A stretch of 64,000 nucleotides of DNA from DATCJU01 sp036562635 (GTDB lineage Bacteria; Actinomycetota; Actinomycetes; Mycobacteriales; Pseudonocardiaceae). This document shows, piece by piece, positions 54,209-64,000 of this stretch (position 1 is the stretch's first letter; the number at the start of each line of letters is the position of its first letter). Below the pieces are notes generated by a model. That model searched no databases. It saw only the letters and a list, made by a program, of their open reading frames with translations, and was not told where the DNA came from. The translations under genes and the position numbers were made by a program. Location: assembly GCA_036562635.1 (NCBI GenBank), contig DATCJU010000099.1:13728-77727 (forward strand), written 5' to 3'.

Positions 54209-55783
54209 TCACAGGACGAACGCGTCGGTCCACGGTTGGCTGGTCCGCCCGGACAGTACGTCCATCATGCGCAACGCCTGGGTGTCGGTCAGGGAGGCGA
54301 CGTAGTCGATCACCGCCCGGCCCCGGGCGAGGGCACGTACCCGGTCCGGGCCGAGCGACGTCTCCCCGGCCGCACCGGCCAGGGCCTCGGGGTGTTCGGC
54401 GGCCGTCCGTCCGTACTGCGTCTCGGCCAACTGGACCAGATCGTGCAGCCGCCGGGGCAGGCGGGAACGCTCGTGGGGATCGGTCAACCACTGGTCCAAC
54501 GCCTCGACCAGCGAGACCAGCAGCCGGGCCTGTCCCCGCTGGTGCAGTGCCAGCTCGGGCCGGGCCAGGACGAACCGGTGGTGCACGAACTTGAGGACCT
54601 GCACCTCGTGCCAGTGCTGGGCGGACAGCACCACGTGCGCCGCCCGGGGGGCGGGCTCGGCGACCAGGCGTACCCCGTCCACCAGCCGCCGTGTCCACCG
54701 GGCGGAGAAGTCCGCCACCGCCTGCTCGGCCTCCGCCGACCCGTCGAAGGGCACCGCCAACAGTCCGTCGACCAGTTCCTTGCGCACGGCACTCACCGCG
54801 GTCGCGAACGCGTCGTCGTCCACGACCCAGCCGTCCTTGGCGTGCAACCGGCGGCGCAGCTGTTCCAGCGAGCGGCCGGGTCGACGCGCCTGCGCGGCCA
54901 GGTCCGCCGCGGTCATTCCGGCCAGCTCCAGCCCTCTGGCCTGCCAGACGCTCAGCTCGGCGGCCACGGTCGCGTGCTGCAGCACCCCGACCCGATGGAA
55001 GTCCTCCAGGTCGTGGATGGCGTAGGCGATGTCGTCGGCCAGGTCCATCACCGCGGCCTCGACCGTCTGCTGCCAGGGATGGATCCGTCCGGTGAACGGC
55101 GCACGCGCCTGCACCAGGTCATCCAGCTCGGTGACGTAGGCGGAGAACTTCGCCGATCCGGTGCCCGGTGCGTCGTACGGTTCCCCGGCACCACGTGGGG
55201 GGACGGGGGCGTGACGTGGATGCGGCTCCGGGTAGGTCAGCCGGGTCCACGGGTACTTCAACGTCGCCGCCCGGGTGGCTGCGGTCAGGTCCAGCCCGAC
55301 ACCCTGGGGTCCCCGCACGTCGATGGCGGTGACGATGCGGAACGTCTGGGCGTTGCCCTCGAACCCGTCAGGCAGGCCGAACCGGTGACGGGCCAGTCGG
55401 TCCAGCACCTGCTCGCCCAGGTGTCCGAACGGCGGGTGTCCCAGGTCGTGGGCCAGCGCCGCCGCCTCCACCACGTCGGGGTCACACCCACCGAGCCGGT
55501 GCAGCAGCTCGGCGTACCGGGGCTCGCCGATCAACCGCTCGGCGATCGCCCGGGCCACCTGGGCCACCTTCAGACTGTGGGTCAACCGGTTGTGCAGCAA
55601 CAGACCGGATCCGCTGGGGCTGACCACCTGGGTCACACCGGCCAGCCGCGCGAAGAAGGGCGAGCTGATCACCCGGTCCCGGTCCGCCCGGAACGGGTTG
55701 CCGGCCAGGTCCAGCGTCAGGCCTACGGGGCGGTCCCCACCGTGACGGCGAAGGGTCCGTGGCTCGAACCGGTCGTCCTGCAT
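54209..55783 (-). CDS. dgt: Deoxyguanosinetriphosphate triphosphohydrolase-like protein
   Basis: 524 residues, longer than the usual ~430. FRADRDRVISSPFFARLAGVTQV and HNRLTHSLKVAQVARAI are family motifs. AHDLGHPPFGHLGEQVLD carries the HD metal site, and DLADDIAYAIHDLEDFHR the last metal-binding Asp region. It converts dNTPs to nucleosides and triphosphate and helps control dNTP pools. TAGGGT lies 6 bases before the ATG (leaderless). The gene is divergent from the lycopene cyclase gene across 89 bases. Confidence 0.92.
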   Translation of the reverse strand: MQDDRFEPRTLRRHGGDRPVGLTLDLAGNPFRADRDRVISSPFFARLAGVTQVVSPSGSGLLLHNRLTHSLKVAQVARAIAERLIGEPRYAELLHRLGGCDPDVVEAAALAHDLGHPPFGHLGEQVLDRLARHRFGLPDGFEGNAQTFRIVTAIDVRGPQGVGLDLTAATRAATLKYPWTRLTYPEPHPRHAPVPPRGAGEPYDAPGTGSAKFSAYVTELDDLVQARAPFTGRIHPWQQTVEAAVMDLADDIAYAIHDLEDFHRVGVLQHATVAAELSVWQARGLELAGMTAADLAAQARRPGRSLEQLRRRLHAKDGWVVDDDAFATAVSAVRKELVDGLLAVPFDGSAEAEQAVADFSARWTRRLVDGVRLVAEPAPRAAHVVLSAQHWHEVQVLKFVHHRFVLARPELALHQRGQARLLVSLVEALDQWLTDPHERSRLPRRLHDLVQLAETQYGRTAAEHPEALAGAAGETSLGPDRVRALARGRAVIDYVASLTDTQALRMMDVLSGRTSQPWTDAFVL

Positions 55784-55789
55784 GCTGCG

Positions 55790-55795
55790 ACCCTA
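55790..55795 (-). promoter_or_regulatory. -10 box of leaderless dgt promoter
   Basis: TAGGGT on the minus strand, 6 bases before the dgt ATG. Confidence 0.6.
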
Positions 55796-55872
55796 GCGCC
55801 GTCATCCGATCACCCGGTCCCTCCGCTCGGTGGGCGGGGCACGCCTCGGCCCGGAACCCGTCCCGTGGTCTG

Positions 55873-57069
55873 ATGCAGGGCGTGGTGGACGTGCTCGTCG
55901 TCGGTGCGGGGCCAGCCGGAATGGCGCTGGCCGCCGCGTGCGCGGAGCGGGGGCTGCGGACTACGCTGGTGGACCCCACCCCGGAACGGCCCTGGCGGGC
56001 GACCTACGCCGCGTGGCGACACGAGTTGCCCACCCACCTGCCGACGGGAGTCCTCGCCGCGACCGTGTCCCAGGCCCGGGCGGTGGCCCGCACCGACCAC
56101 GCACTGCCCGAGTACGTGGTCCTGGACAACACGGCCCTGCGTGCGCACCTGCAGCACCCCGACGTCGTGATGCGCCCCGGGAAGGCGGTCGGCGTGGTGC
56201 ACTCGGGCAGCGGCAGCACCGTGCTGTTGGCCGACGGTGAACGACTGGCCGCCGCCCTGGTCGTGGACGCCACCGGTGCCCGACGGGCACTGACCGGGGG
56301 CCCACCCCAACGCCCGACGGCCGAACAGTCCGCGTTCGGCCTGCTGGTGCCGGAGGACCTGGTACGGGACCTGCTCGCCCCGGGAGAGGCCCTGTTCATG
56401 GACTGGCGGCCGGCTCCCGACCGGTCGGGTGGGTGGCCCACCTTCCTGTACGCCGTGCCGGTCGGTGGCGGCCAGGTGCTGGTGGAGGAGACGTCCCTGG
56501 CCCACCGGCCCGGTCTTCCGGCGGCGGTGCTTCGTCGGCGGCTGTGTTCCCGGCTGGACGCGCTGGGGGTGCCTCGGCACGCCCTGGGGCCCCGGGAGCG
56601 CGTGCTGTTCCCGCTCGACCTTCCGGTACCCCGTCCGCGCCGGGTGGTGCCGTTCGGGTCCGCCGCCGCGTTGGTGCACCCGGCCACCGGGTACAGCGTC
56701 GCCACGTCGCTCACCCTCGCCCCGCGGGTGGCGCAGGCGATCGCGGACACCCTGCCGCACGGTCCGGCCGCCGCGATCACGGCCGCGTGGCGTGCCCTGT
56801 GGCCGCCCACCGCGTCGGTGGTGCACATGTTGCGACGGCGAGGGCTGGAGGCGTTGCTCACCCTGCCGGAGGCGGAGGTGCCGGAATTCTTCGAGGCATT
56901 CTTCGCCCTTCCCGAACATCTGCGCCGGGCCTATCTGAGCGGGCGGGAGGATCTGCGCGGCACGGTGACGGCGATGGCGGCGGTCTTCCGAGAGGTCTCC
57001 TGGCGGTTGCGCGGAAGACTGGCCCTGGCGAGTACCGGACTGCAGCGTATCCGGCCGCCCTTCCGTTGA
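55873..57069 (+). CDS. Lycopene cyclase family (CrtL/CrtY-type) flavoprotein
   Basis: 398 residues; start taken at ATG 55873, with GTG 55882 also possible. DVLVVGAGPAGMALAAACAERGL is the FAD/NAD site, and WRATYAAWRHELP, TFLYAVPVGGGQVLVEETSLA and HPATGYSVATSL are CrtL-type cyclase motifs. It would close beta or epsilon rings on lycopene. No phytoene synthase or desaturase gene lies nearby, so the rest of a carotenoid pathway must lie elsewhere, or the enzyme acts on another polyene. Confidence 0.8.
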   Translation: MQGVVDVLVVGAGPAGMALAAACAERGLRTTLVDPTPERPWRATYAAWRHELPTHLPTGVLAATVSQARAVARTDHALPEYVVLDNTALRAHLQHPDVVMRPGKAVGVVHSGSGSTVLLADGERLAAALVVDATGARRALTGGPPQRPTAEQSAFGLLVPEDLVRDLLAPGEALFMDWRPAPDRSGGWPTFLYAVPVGGGQVLVEETSLAHRPGLPAAVLRRRLCSRLDALGVPRHALGPRERVLFPLDLPVPRPRRVVPFGSAAALVHPATGYSVATSLTLAPRVAQAIADTLPHGPAAAITAAWRALWPPTASVVHMLRRRGLEALLTLPEAEVPEFFEAFFALPEHLRRAYLSGREDLRGTVTAMAAVFREVSWRLRGRLALASTGLQRIRPPFR

Positions 57070-57640
57070 CAATGATCAACGCTTGAACAACCTCCGTCGA
57101 AAACGATCAACTTCGACGGAGGTCACATCTCCGGACACGCTCCGTTATAGACAATCTTCACCCGAGCGCGGATTCCTTCTTACCAATCAGGTCACATTTT
57201 GATCATTTCCGATACAGAACGGCGGATCGAACGGTGATGGCCCCACACCTTCGGCACCGGATTGGTGTCACTCCACTTTCCGATCATTGACCGACATCAC
57301 ATCGGCGGCGCCTGGTCACGGAAGCGTTCACCCGCCCTCCGTGGAGCCGGTCCGGCCCGCACCGGAACCCGCACGGCGGGAAACCTCACCCCACGTCCGA
57401 ACCCGTGCCGAAACCACAATCACCAAGCGGATGATCCGATCACCCGACCGGTACGGATGGATCGGTCGTCGCCCTGACAGGTGGCACCCCGGAGAACGGA
57501 GCACCTCCCGTCGCCGACAGGACCGCCCCACGGCGACAACACCACAGCACCGGTCCGACAGCTCCGGGGGCGATCCCGGCAGGACGTCGCCCCGGTCACC
57601 TCCCGACGACCGTCGCCGGGCTCCGTGGCCCCGGGCACCC
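57070..57640. other. 571-base gene-free gap, AT-rich at its left end
   Basis: It lies between convergent lycopene cyclase and mug genes. 57070-57300 is far lower in GC than the rest of the window. GATCA-containing words recur (57074, 57104, 57200, 57281 regions), and GTTGA-caatga-TCAAC (57065-57080) overlaps the preceding stop codon. TATAGA at 57146-57151 looks like a -10 box without a -35. No open frame is credible. The right half is GC-rich and featureless to me. Confidence 0.5.
57091..57122. terminator. Perfect hairpin after the lycopene cyclase gene
   Basis: CCTCCGTCGAA (57091-57101) and TTCGACGGAGG (57112-57122) form an 11-base-pair stem with a 10-base loop, 21 bases after the stop. Confidence 0.75.
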
Positions 57641-58201
57641 TCATGCGGCAGGTGAACCGGCCGCCTCCCGCAGCGTCCGGAACTCCGCACTGATCCGGTC
57701 CAACGACCAGCCCGCGTTGAGGCCACTCGGGTTGGGCAACACCCACAGCCGCGCACCGGCCAGCCGTTCCGGAACAGGCCCGATCCGGGCACCGCGCCGA
57801 TCGAAAGCCACCCGGTAGGCGGTGACCCCCACGACCGCCACGAACGCCGGGGCGTACCGGGCGACGAGGTCGGTCAACCGGAGTGCACCGGCACGCAGCT
57901 CCTCCGAGGAGAGCTCGTCGGCCCGGGCCGTGGCCCGTGCCACCAGGTTGGTGATGCCCAGCCCGTATCCGGGCAGCAGGTGTTGTTCGGCGGGGGCCAG
58001 CCGACGCGGGGTGAACCCGGAACGGTGCAGCGCCGGCCAGAAGCGGTTGCCGGGACGGGCGAAGTGGTGCCCGGTGGCCGCCGAGTACAGGCTCGGGTTG
58101 ATCCCGCAGAACAACACCGACAGACCAGGGGCGATCACATCGGGCACGGACCGGTCGCGGGCGGCCTCCAGCTCGGCCCGTGAAGGGCGTCCACCCGCCA
58201 T
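57641..58201 (-). CDS. mug: G/U mismatch-specific DNA glycosylase Mug
   Basis: 186 residues from the ATG at 58201, with GGGAGG 5 bases upstream. LFCGINPSLYSAATGHHFARPGNRFWPAL holds the Mug/TDG active-site Asn (GINPS), and VLPNPSGLNA is the second loop that penetrates the helix. It removes uracil, ethenocytosine and similar bases opposite G. It stands alone between two gaps. Confidence 0.9.
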   Translation of the reverse strand: MAGGRPSRAELEAARDRSVPDVIAPGLSVLFCGINPSLYSAATGHHFARPGNRFWPALHRSGFTPRRLAPAEQHLLPGYGLGITNLVARATARADELSSEELRAGALRLTDLVARYAPAFVAVVGVTAYRVAFDRRGARIGPVPERLAGARLWVLPNPSGLNAGWSLDRISAEFRTLREAAGSPAA

Positions 58202-58467
58202 CCGGGCCTCCCTGCCGTTCACGGTCGACGCCGGGCCGCGCCGACCCGCCCCGGGAAGTGACCCACTTCACTCCTGCTTGCGCCCGAGCAGGCAGTGGGC
58301 CTCACGGGGTAGCCGACTCTACCGCAATCCGGTGAATTGACTGTGAGCTGTCGGTGGGATGCGGAACGATCATGACAGTCGCTTCAGCGAGCGCACTCGC
58401 CCGGTGCTCTCGGACGACCTCCGAGGGCCAACCCGACGAGCAGGAACCGCAACTGTTGGAGGTGGAT

Positions 58468-58680
58468 GTGGCACAGCTCGCTGGTCTGCTGCTGGCAGGG
58501 GTCGGCACCCTGCTGGTGGTGTTCAACGGACCCTTGTCCCGCCGGCTCACCGACGAGCGTCGACCCCGTCCTCGCTCCGCTGCCCCCTCACTGGCCTGCC
58601 GGGCGGTACGGGCCACCGCGCTCACGCTGGGGTGCGCCCTGGAGATGGGTGGGCTGCTGGCCGTGGCCATCTGGAGCTGA
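58468..58680 (+). CDS. Small two-helix membrane protein
   Basis: About 70 residues from the GTG at 58468, with GGAGG 5 bases upstream; the frame could start earlier, at 58354. Two membrane helices (LAGLLLAGVGTLLVVF and ALTLGCALEMGGLLAVAIW) are joined by a basic loop (RRLTDERRPRPR). I do not recognise it. Good ribosome site and helix pattern support it, but the evidence is modest. The 266 bases before it (58202-58467) contain a nested hairpin (58262-58299) and no other gene. Confidence 0.45.
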   Translation: MAQLAGLLLAGVGTLLVVFNGPLSRRLTDERRPRPRSAAPSLACRAVRATALTLGCALEMGGLLAVAIWS

Positions 58681-58704
58681 CCGCCGAAGCCTCCACAGGC
58701 GTCC

Positions 58705-58744
58705 CCTGGCGGAGCTCTCCGTGGCCACGGAGGGCCCCGCCAGG
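58705..58744. terminator. Long bidirectional hairpin between the small membrane protein gene and sufT
   Basis: Outer arms CCTGGCGG (58705-58712)/CCGCCAGG (58737-58744) and an inner palindrome CTCCGTGG/CCACGGAG (58717-58732), with a 4-by-4 internal loop. It ends 13 bases from the sufT stop. Confidence 0.7.
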
Positions 58745-58757
58745 CTCGGTGTGACCG

Positions 58758-59186
58758 TCAGACGGTGAACCCGAGGGCACGCAGCTGCTCGCGACCCTCG
58801 TCGGTGATCCGCTCCGGCCCCCACGGCGGCAGCCACACCCAGTTGATGCGGAAGTCCTTGACCAGACCGCCACCGGGACCACCGAGCAACGCGGTCCGCG
58901 TCTGCTCCTCGATGACGTCGGTCAACGGACAGGCCGCCGAGGTCAGCGTCATGTCCAGCGTGGCCACCCCGTCCTCGACACGGATGTCGTAGACCAGGCC
59001 GAGGTCCACCACGTTGATGCCCAGCTCGGGGTCGACCACGTCACGCATGGCCTCCTCGACGTCGGCCACCGACGGCTCCTCCGGCCTGGGCGCAGGCGGC
59101 TCCGGCATACCCGCGGCCCCGCGCTGCACCTCGGCGTCCGGCCCGACGCCCCCGGGGACGGCCCCTGTGGTCACGTCCTCGCTCAT
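58758..59186 (-). CDS. sufT: MIP18/DUF59 family Fe-S assembly factor SufT
   Basis: 142 residues from the ATG at 59186 (GGGAAGG upstream). After a disordered N-terminus of about 40 residues comes VEEAMRDVVDPELGINVVDLGLVYDI, the DUF59 signature, and MTLTSAACPLTDVIEEQ with the conserved Cys. SufT helps mature or deliver Fe-S clusters when demand is high. Last gene of the suf operon, 57 bases after sufU. Confidence 0.9.
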   Translation of the reverse strand: MSEDVTTGAVPGGVGPDAEVQRGAAGMPEPPAPRPEEPSVADVEEAMRDVVDPELGINVVDLGLVYDIRVEDGVATLDMTLTSAACPLTDVIEEQTRTALLGGPGGGLVKDFRINWVWLPPWGPERITDEGREQLRALGFTV

Positions 59187-59243
59187 CGCCTTCCCACTTC
59201 CTGTCAACGGCCCGGCAACAGCCCGGTTCGCAGCACGCCCGTC

Positions 59244-59714
59244 TCACCGGCCGGTGGCGGCGGGCGACTCACCGGCCACCCGGGCCACGGCGTCCCGGAA
59301 CGCCATCCACCCCAGCAACGCGCACTTGATCCGCGCCGGATACCGGGCGACACCCGCGAACGCGACGCCGTCCTCCAGGACGTCCTCGTCCGGCTCGACC
59401 TTGCCCCGGCCCTGCATCAGCTCCAGGAACGCGCTGTGCTTGTCGAAGGCCTCGGCAACCGTGCGCCCGACCACCAGGTCGGTGAGCACCGAGGTGGCCG
59501 CCTGGCTGATCGAGCAGCCCTGGGCGTCGTAGGAGACGTCCAACACCTTCGCCTCCGGCCCGGTGCCCTCGAGGTGGACACGCAGCGTCACCTCGTCCCC
59601 GCAGACAGGGTTGACGTGATGCACCTCGGCGTCGTACGGCTCCCGCAGCCCTCGCCGGTGCGGGTTCTTGTAATGGTCCAGGATGATCTCCTGGTACATC
59701 TGGTCCAGCTGCAT
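59244..59714 (-). CDS. sufU: Zinc-dependent sulfurtransferase SufU
   Basis: 156 residues. MYQEIILDHYKNPHRRGL starts the IscU-like fold. Zinc ligands are the cysteines in NPVCGDEV, AQGCSIS and IKCALLGW, plus an Asp in CGDE. Unlike IscU, it carries the insertion typical of SufU and takes persulfide from SufS to pass on to SufBCD. It starts 15 bases after the sufS stop. Confidence 0.93.
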   Translation of the reverse strand: MQLDQMYQEIILDHYKNPHRRGLREPYDAEVHHVNPVCGDEVTLRVHLEGTGPEAKVLDVSYDAQGCSISQAATSVLTDLVVGRTVAEAFDKHSAFLELMQGRGKVEPDEDVLEDGVAFAGVARYPARIKCALLGWMAFRDAVARVAGESPAATGR

Positions 59715-59729
59715 CCCGTCAGCCCCACC

Positions 59730-61842
<2,113 letters not shown>

Positions 61843-61874
61843 CGGTCCTTCGTTCTCCTGATGGGCGGAAAAAG

Positions 61875-62216
61875 TCAGTTCGTGGTGGTGGTGACGTCGA
61901 CGAAGACGTCGTCGCCGCGGATGTCGACGGGGAAGACGGCCACCGGCTCGGTGGCCGGCAGCGCGGAGGGCTGCCCGGTGCGCAGGTCGAAGCAGGACCC
62001 GTGCAGCCAGCACTCGATGCCCCGCTTGGTGACCTCACCCTCGCTGAGCGCCACCTCGGCGTGCGAGCAGACGTCGTACAGGGCGTACACCTCGCCGCCC
62101 TGCCGGACGAGCACGACGGGAGTACCGTCCACCTCCACCGGGAACGGCTTGCTCTCGTCCAGCTCGGTCAGGGAACACACCCGCTGCCAGCCCGACGTCT
62201 CCTGGGGTGCCGTCAT
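61875..62216 (-). CDS. Rieske [2Fe-2S] ferredoxin within the suf operon
   Basis: 113 residues. [11 protein letters not shown] and [13 protein letters not shown] give the CxH...CxxH ligands of a Rieske cluster, as in ferredoxin subunits of non-haem oxygenases (bphF/HcaC-like). Its ATG overlaps the sufD stop by 4 bases (ATGA), so it is translationally coupled to sufD. It may pass electrons to cluster assembly or serve as an early client; that is unproven. The mycobacterial suf operon lacks it, while Streptomyces operons as I recall have it. Confidence 0.92.
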   Translation of the reverse strand: MTAPQETSGWQRVCSLTELDESKPFPVEVDGTPVVLVRQGGEVYALYDVCSHAEVALSEGEVTKRGIECWLHGSCFDLRTGQPSALPATEPVAVFPVDIRGDDVFVDVTTTTN

Positions 62217-63424
62217 ACCCCCACCACCTCCAGCTCGGCCTCGATCGCGGCCTCCAGACGCTCCCGCACCTGGGGCACGCTGATCTTCTGCAGGATCTCG
62301 CCGAAGAACCCGCGCACCACCAGGCGGCGTGCCTGGTCCTCGGGAATACCCCTGGCCTGCAGGTAGAACAGCTGCTCGTCGTCGAACCGGCCGGTGGCGC
62401 TGGCGTGGCCGGCGCCCTCGATCTCTCCCGTCTCGATCTCCAGGTTGGGCACCGAGTCGGCGCGGGCGCCGTCGGTGAGCACCAGGTTGCGGTTCAGCTC
62501 GAAGGTGTCGGTGCCCTGGGCCGCCGCCCGGATCAGCACGTCACCGATCCAGACGGTGTGCGCGCCGTCGCCCTGCAGCGCGCCCTTGTAGACCACGTTG
62601 CTGCGGCAGTTCGGCACCGCGTGGTCGACGAAGAGGCGGTGCTCCAGGTGCTGGCCGGCGTCGGCGAAGTACAGGCCGAGCAGTTCGACGTCCCCACCCC
62701 GGTCGGCGAAGGTCACGGTCGGGCTGATCCGGACCAGATCGCCGCCCAGGGAGACCACGGTGTGCCGCAACACGGCGTCCCGGCCCACCCGGGCGTGGTG
62801 CGCGGAGACGTGCACCGCGTCGTCGGCCCAGTCCTGCACGCTGACCACGGTCAGCTGGGCTCCGTCGCCGAGCACGAACTCGACGTTGTCGGCGTAGGTG
62901 CCTGAACCACGGTGGTCGAGGACCACGACGGCCTCGGAGAAGTTCTCCGCACGCACCTGCAGGTGGCCGTAGGCGACCTCGTCGGCACCCGGGCCGGTCA
63001 CGGTGACGACGACCGGCTGCTCCAGACGGGTGTCGCCGGGCAACGTCACCAGCGTGGCGCCCTGGAAGGAGCACCAGGCCTGTGCGGCCACCCGGTTGCC
63101 CGGGGTGCCGGCCACGCCCAGCCGCTCGTCACCGCGCTCGACGGTCTCCACGCGCACCGCGTCGGGGGCGTCCACCTCGACCTCGGCCCGGCCGGTGGCG
63201 ACCGCGGACCCGTCGTGCAGGCCACGCAGCCGCTTCATCGGCGTGAAACGCCACTCCTCCTCGCGCCCGGTCGGCACCTCGAAGGCGTCGACGTCGAAGG
63301 AGGTGAACCACTCGGCACGGGAGGCCTCCGGGACGACGCGCTCGGCGCCGGCACCGTGCGAGTGGGCGGCCAGACCGTGCTGGCCGGGCTGGTCGGTAGC
63401 AGTGTTGTCAGTCGACACCGTCAT
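62213..63424 (-). CDS. sufD: Fe-S assembly scaffold protein SufD
   Basis: 403 residues. EEWRFTPMKRLRG near the N-terminus and a C-terminal beta-helix core (HLEHRLFVDHAVPNCRSNVVYKGAL, GAGHASATGRFDDEQLFYLQARGIPEDQARRLVVRGFF) match SufD; the conserved His in GHAS is a proposed cluster-site ligand. It forms a complex with SufB and SufC. Two bases separate it from the sufB stop. Confidence 0.94.
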   Translation of the reverse strand: MTVSTDNTATDQPGQHGLAAHSHGAGAERVVPEASRAEWFTSFDVDAFEVPTGREEEWRFTPMKRLRGLHDGSAVATGRAEVEVDAPDAVRVETVERGDERLGVAGTPGNRVAAQAWCSFQGATLVTLPGDTRLEQPVVVTVTGPGADEVAYGHLQVRAENFSEAVVVLDHRGSGTYADNVEFVLGDGAQLTVVSVQDWADDAVHVSAHHARVGRDAVLRHTVVSLGGDLVRISPTVTFADRGGDVELLGLYFADAGQHLEHRLFVDHAVPNCRSNVVYKGALQGDGAHTVWIGDVLIRAAAQGTDTFELNRNLVLTDGARADSVPNLEIETGEIEGAGHASATGRFDDEQLFYLQARGIPEDQARRLVVRGFFGEILQKISVPQVRERLEAAIEAELEVVGV

Positions 63425-63426
63425 GG

Positions 63427-64000
63427 TCAGCCGACGGCCCCTTCCATCTGCAGCTCGATGAGGCGGTTGAGCTCGAGGGCGTACTCCATGGGCAGCTCGC
63501 GGGCGATGGGCTCCACGAAGCCGCGCACCACCATGGCCATGGCCTCGTCCTCGGCCAGGCCACGGGACATCAGGTAGAACAGCTGGTCCTCGCTGACCTT
63601 GGACACGGTGGCCTCGTGGCCCATGGCCACGTCGTCCTCGCGCACGTCCACGTACGGGTAGGTGTCGCTGCGGCTGATGTTGTCCACCAGCAGCGCGTCG
63701 CACTTCACCGTCGACTTCGCGTGGTGCGCACCCTTGTTCACCCGGACCAGGCCGCGGTAGGAGGTGCGGCCGCCGCCCCGCGCCACCGACTTGGACACGA
63801 TGGTCGACGAGGTGTGCGGCGCCAGGTGCACCATCTTGGCCCCGGCGTCCTGGTGCTGGCCCTCACCGGCGAAGGCGATGGAGAGGACCTCACCCTTGGC
63901 GTGCTCACCCATCAGGAAGACCGACGGGTACTTCATGGTCACCTTGGAGCCGATGTTGCCGTCGATCCACTCCATGGTCGCGCCCTCTTCGGCCTTGGCG
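63427..64000 (-). CDS. sufB: Fe-S assembly scaffold protein SufB, C-terminal part
   Basis: The frame enters from the right edge and ends at 63427, giving about 190 C-terminal residues. [29 protein letters not shown] and [50 protein letters not shown] are SufB signatures with the conserved Cys and Glu-His residues near the cluster site. It is the first suf gene in this window; a sufR-type repressor often lies upstream but is out of view. Confidence 0.96.
   Translation of the reverse strand, partial: AKAEEGATMEWIDGNIGSKVTMKYPSVFLMGEHAKGEVLSIAFAGEGQHQDAGAKMVHLAPHTSSTIVSKSVARGGGRTSYRGLVRVNKGAHHAKSTVKCDALLVDNISRSDTYPYVDVREDDVAMGHEATVSKVSEDQLFYLMSRGLAEDEAMAMVVRGFVEPIARELPMEYALELNRLIELQMEGAVG

Overview
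The window is about 70% GC, packed with genes, and uses ATG, GTG and a few TTG starts. It comes from an actinomycete chromosome. The Pup-proteasome system (mpa, dop, pup, prcB, prcA, pafA, pafB, pafC), tatAC, helY, and the neighbours trmI, recB-like nuclease, hisG, hisE, metH and PAC2 follow the order I recall for the Mycobacterium tuberculosis Rv2092c-Rv2125 block. The right end (echA12-like gene, small HTH gene, ABC-F gene, suf operon) resembles Rv1460-Rv1473A. GC content, codon use and accessory genes suggest Pseudonocardiales, but the genus is not determined. There is no insertion sequence, prophage, CRISPR array, tRNA or rRNA.

Layout. 1-11.5 kb is accessory metabolism: a TPP decarboxylase fragment, a glutamate-cysteine-ligase-like protein, a large secreted beta-propeller beside a TrmB/LuxR regulator, a Baeyer-Villiger-type monooxygenase divergent from an FAD dehydrogenase with palindromic operators between them, an Eis-like acetyltransferase and a DUF4333 protein. 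11.6-20 kb, all minus strand, holds helY, dagK, tatC, tatA, a 77-residue membrane protein, pafC, pafB and a Gfo/Idh oxidoreductase. 20.7-27.4 kb is the core pupylation locus: pafA, a divergent PAP2-DAGK fusion, prcA, prcB, pup, dop. 27.5-32.5 kb is an insertion relative to the mycobacterial order: a frameshifted ABC permease, Nudix hydrolase, aldo/keto reductase and lipoprotein. 32.6-46.9 kb holds mpa, an 860-base gene-poor gap, a Ser/Gly-linker membrane protein, trmI, an M50 protease, a RecB-like nuclease, a thioesterase, hisG, hisE, a HAD phosphatase, metH and PAC2. 46.9-57 kb holds an MFS carrier, an ABC exporter, an enoyl-CoA-hydratase-like protein, an HTH protein, ABC-F, a VLRF1-type ribosome-rescue factor, dGTPase and a lone lycopene cyclase. 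57-64 kb is a gene-free lower-GC stretch, mug, a small membrane protein and the suf Fe-S assembly operon (sufB-sufD-Rieske-sufC-sufS-sufU-sufT), which runs off the right edge.

Functionally the centre is one protein-quality system. PafA attaches Pup, Dop removes it, Mpa unfolds pupylated proteins into the PrcA/PrcB core, and PafB/PafC form a DNA-damage-responsive regulator. The encoded Pup already ends in Glu, so it should not need Dop deamidation. Two genome-wide habits show: many genes start 6-7 bases after a TANNNT -10 box (leaderless transcripts), and nearly every convergent gene pair is closed by a long perfect hairpin without a T-tract. I found no convincing wholly new multi-gene system. 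The best leads are the palindromic operators, the Glu-ending Pup with hairpin-separated proteasome genes, the broken permease and two gene-free structured gaps.
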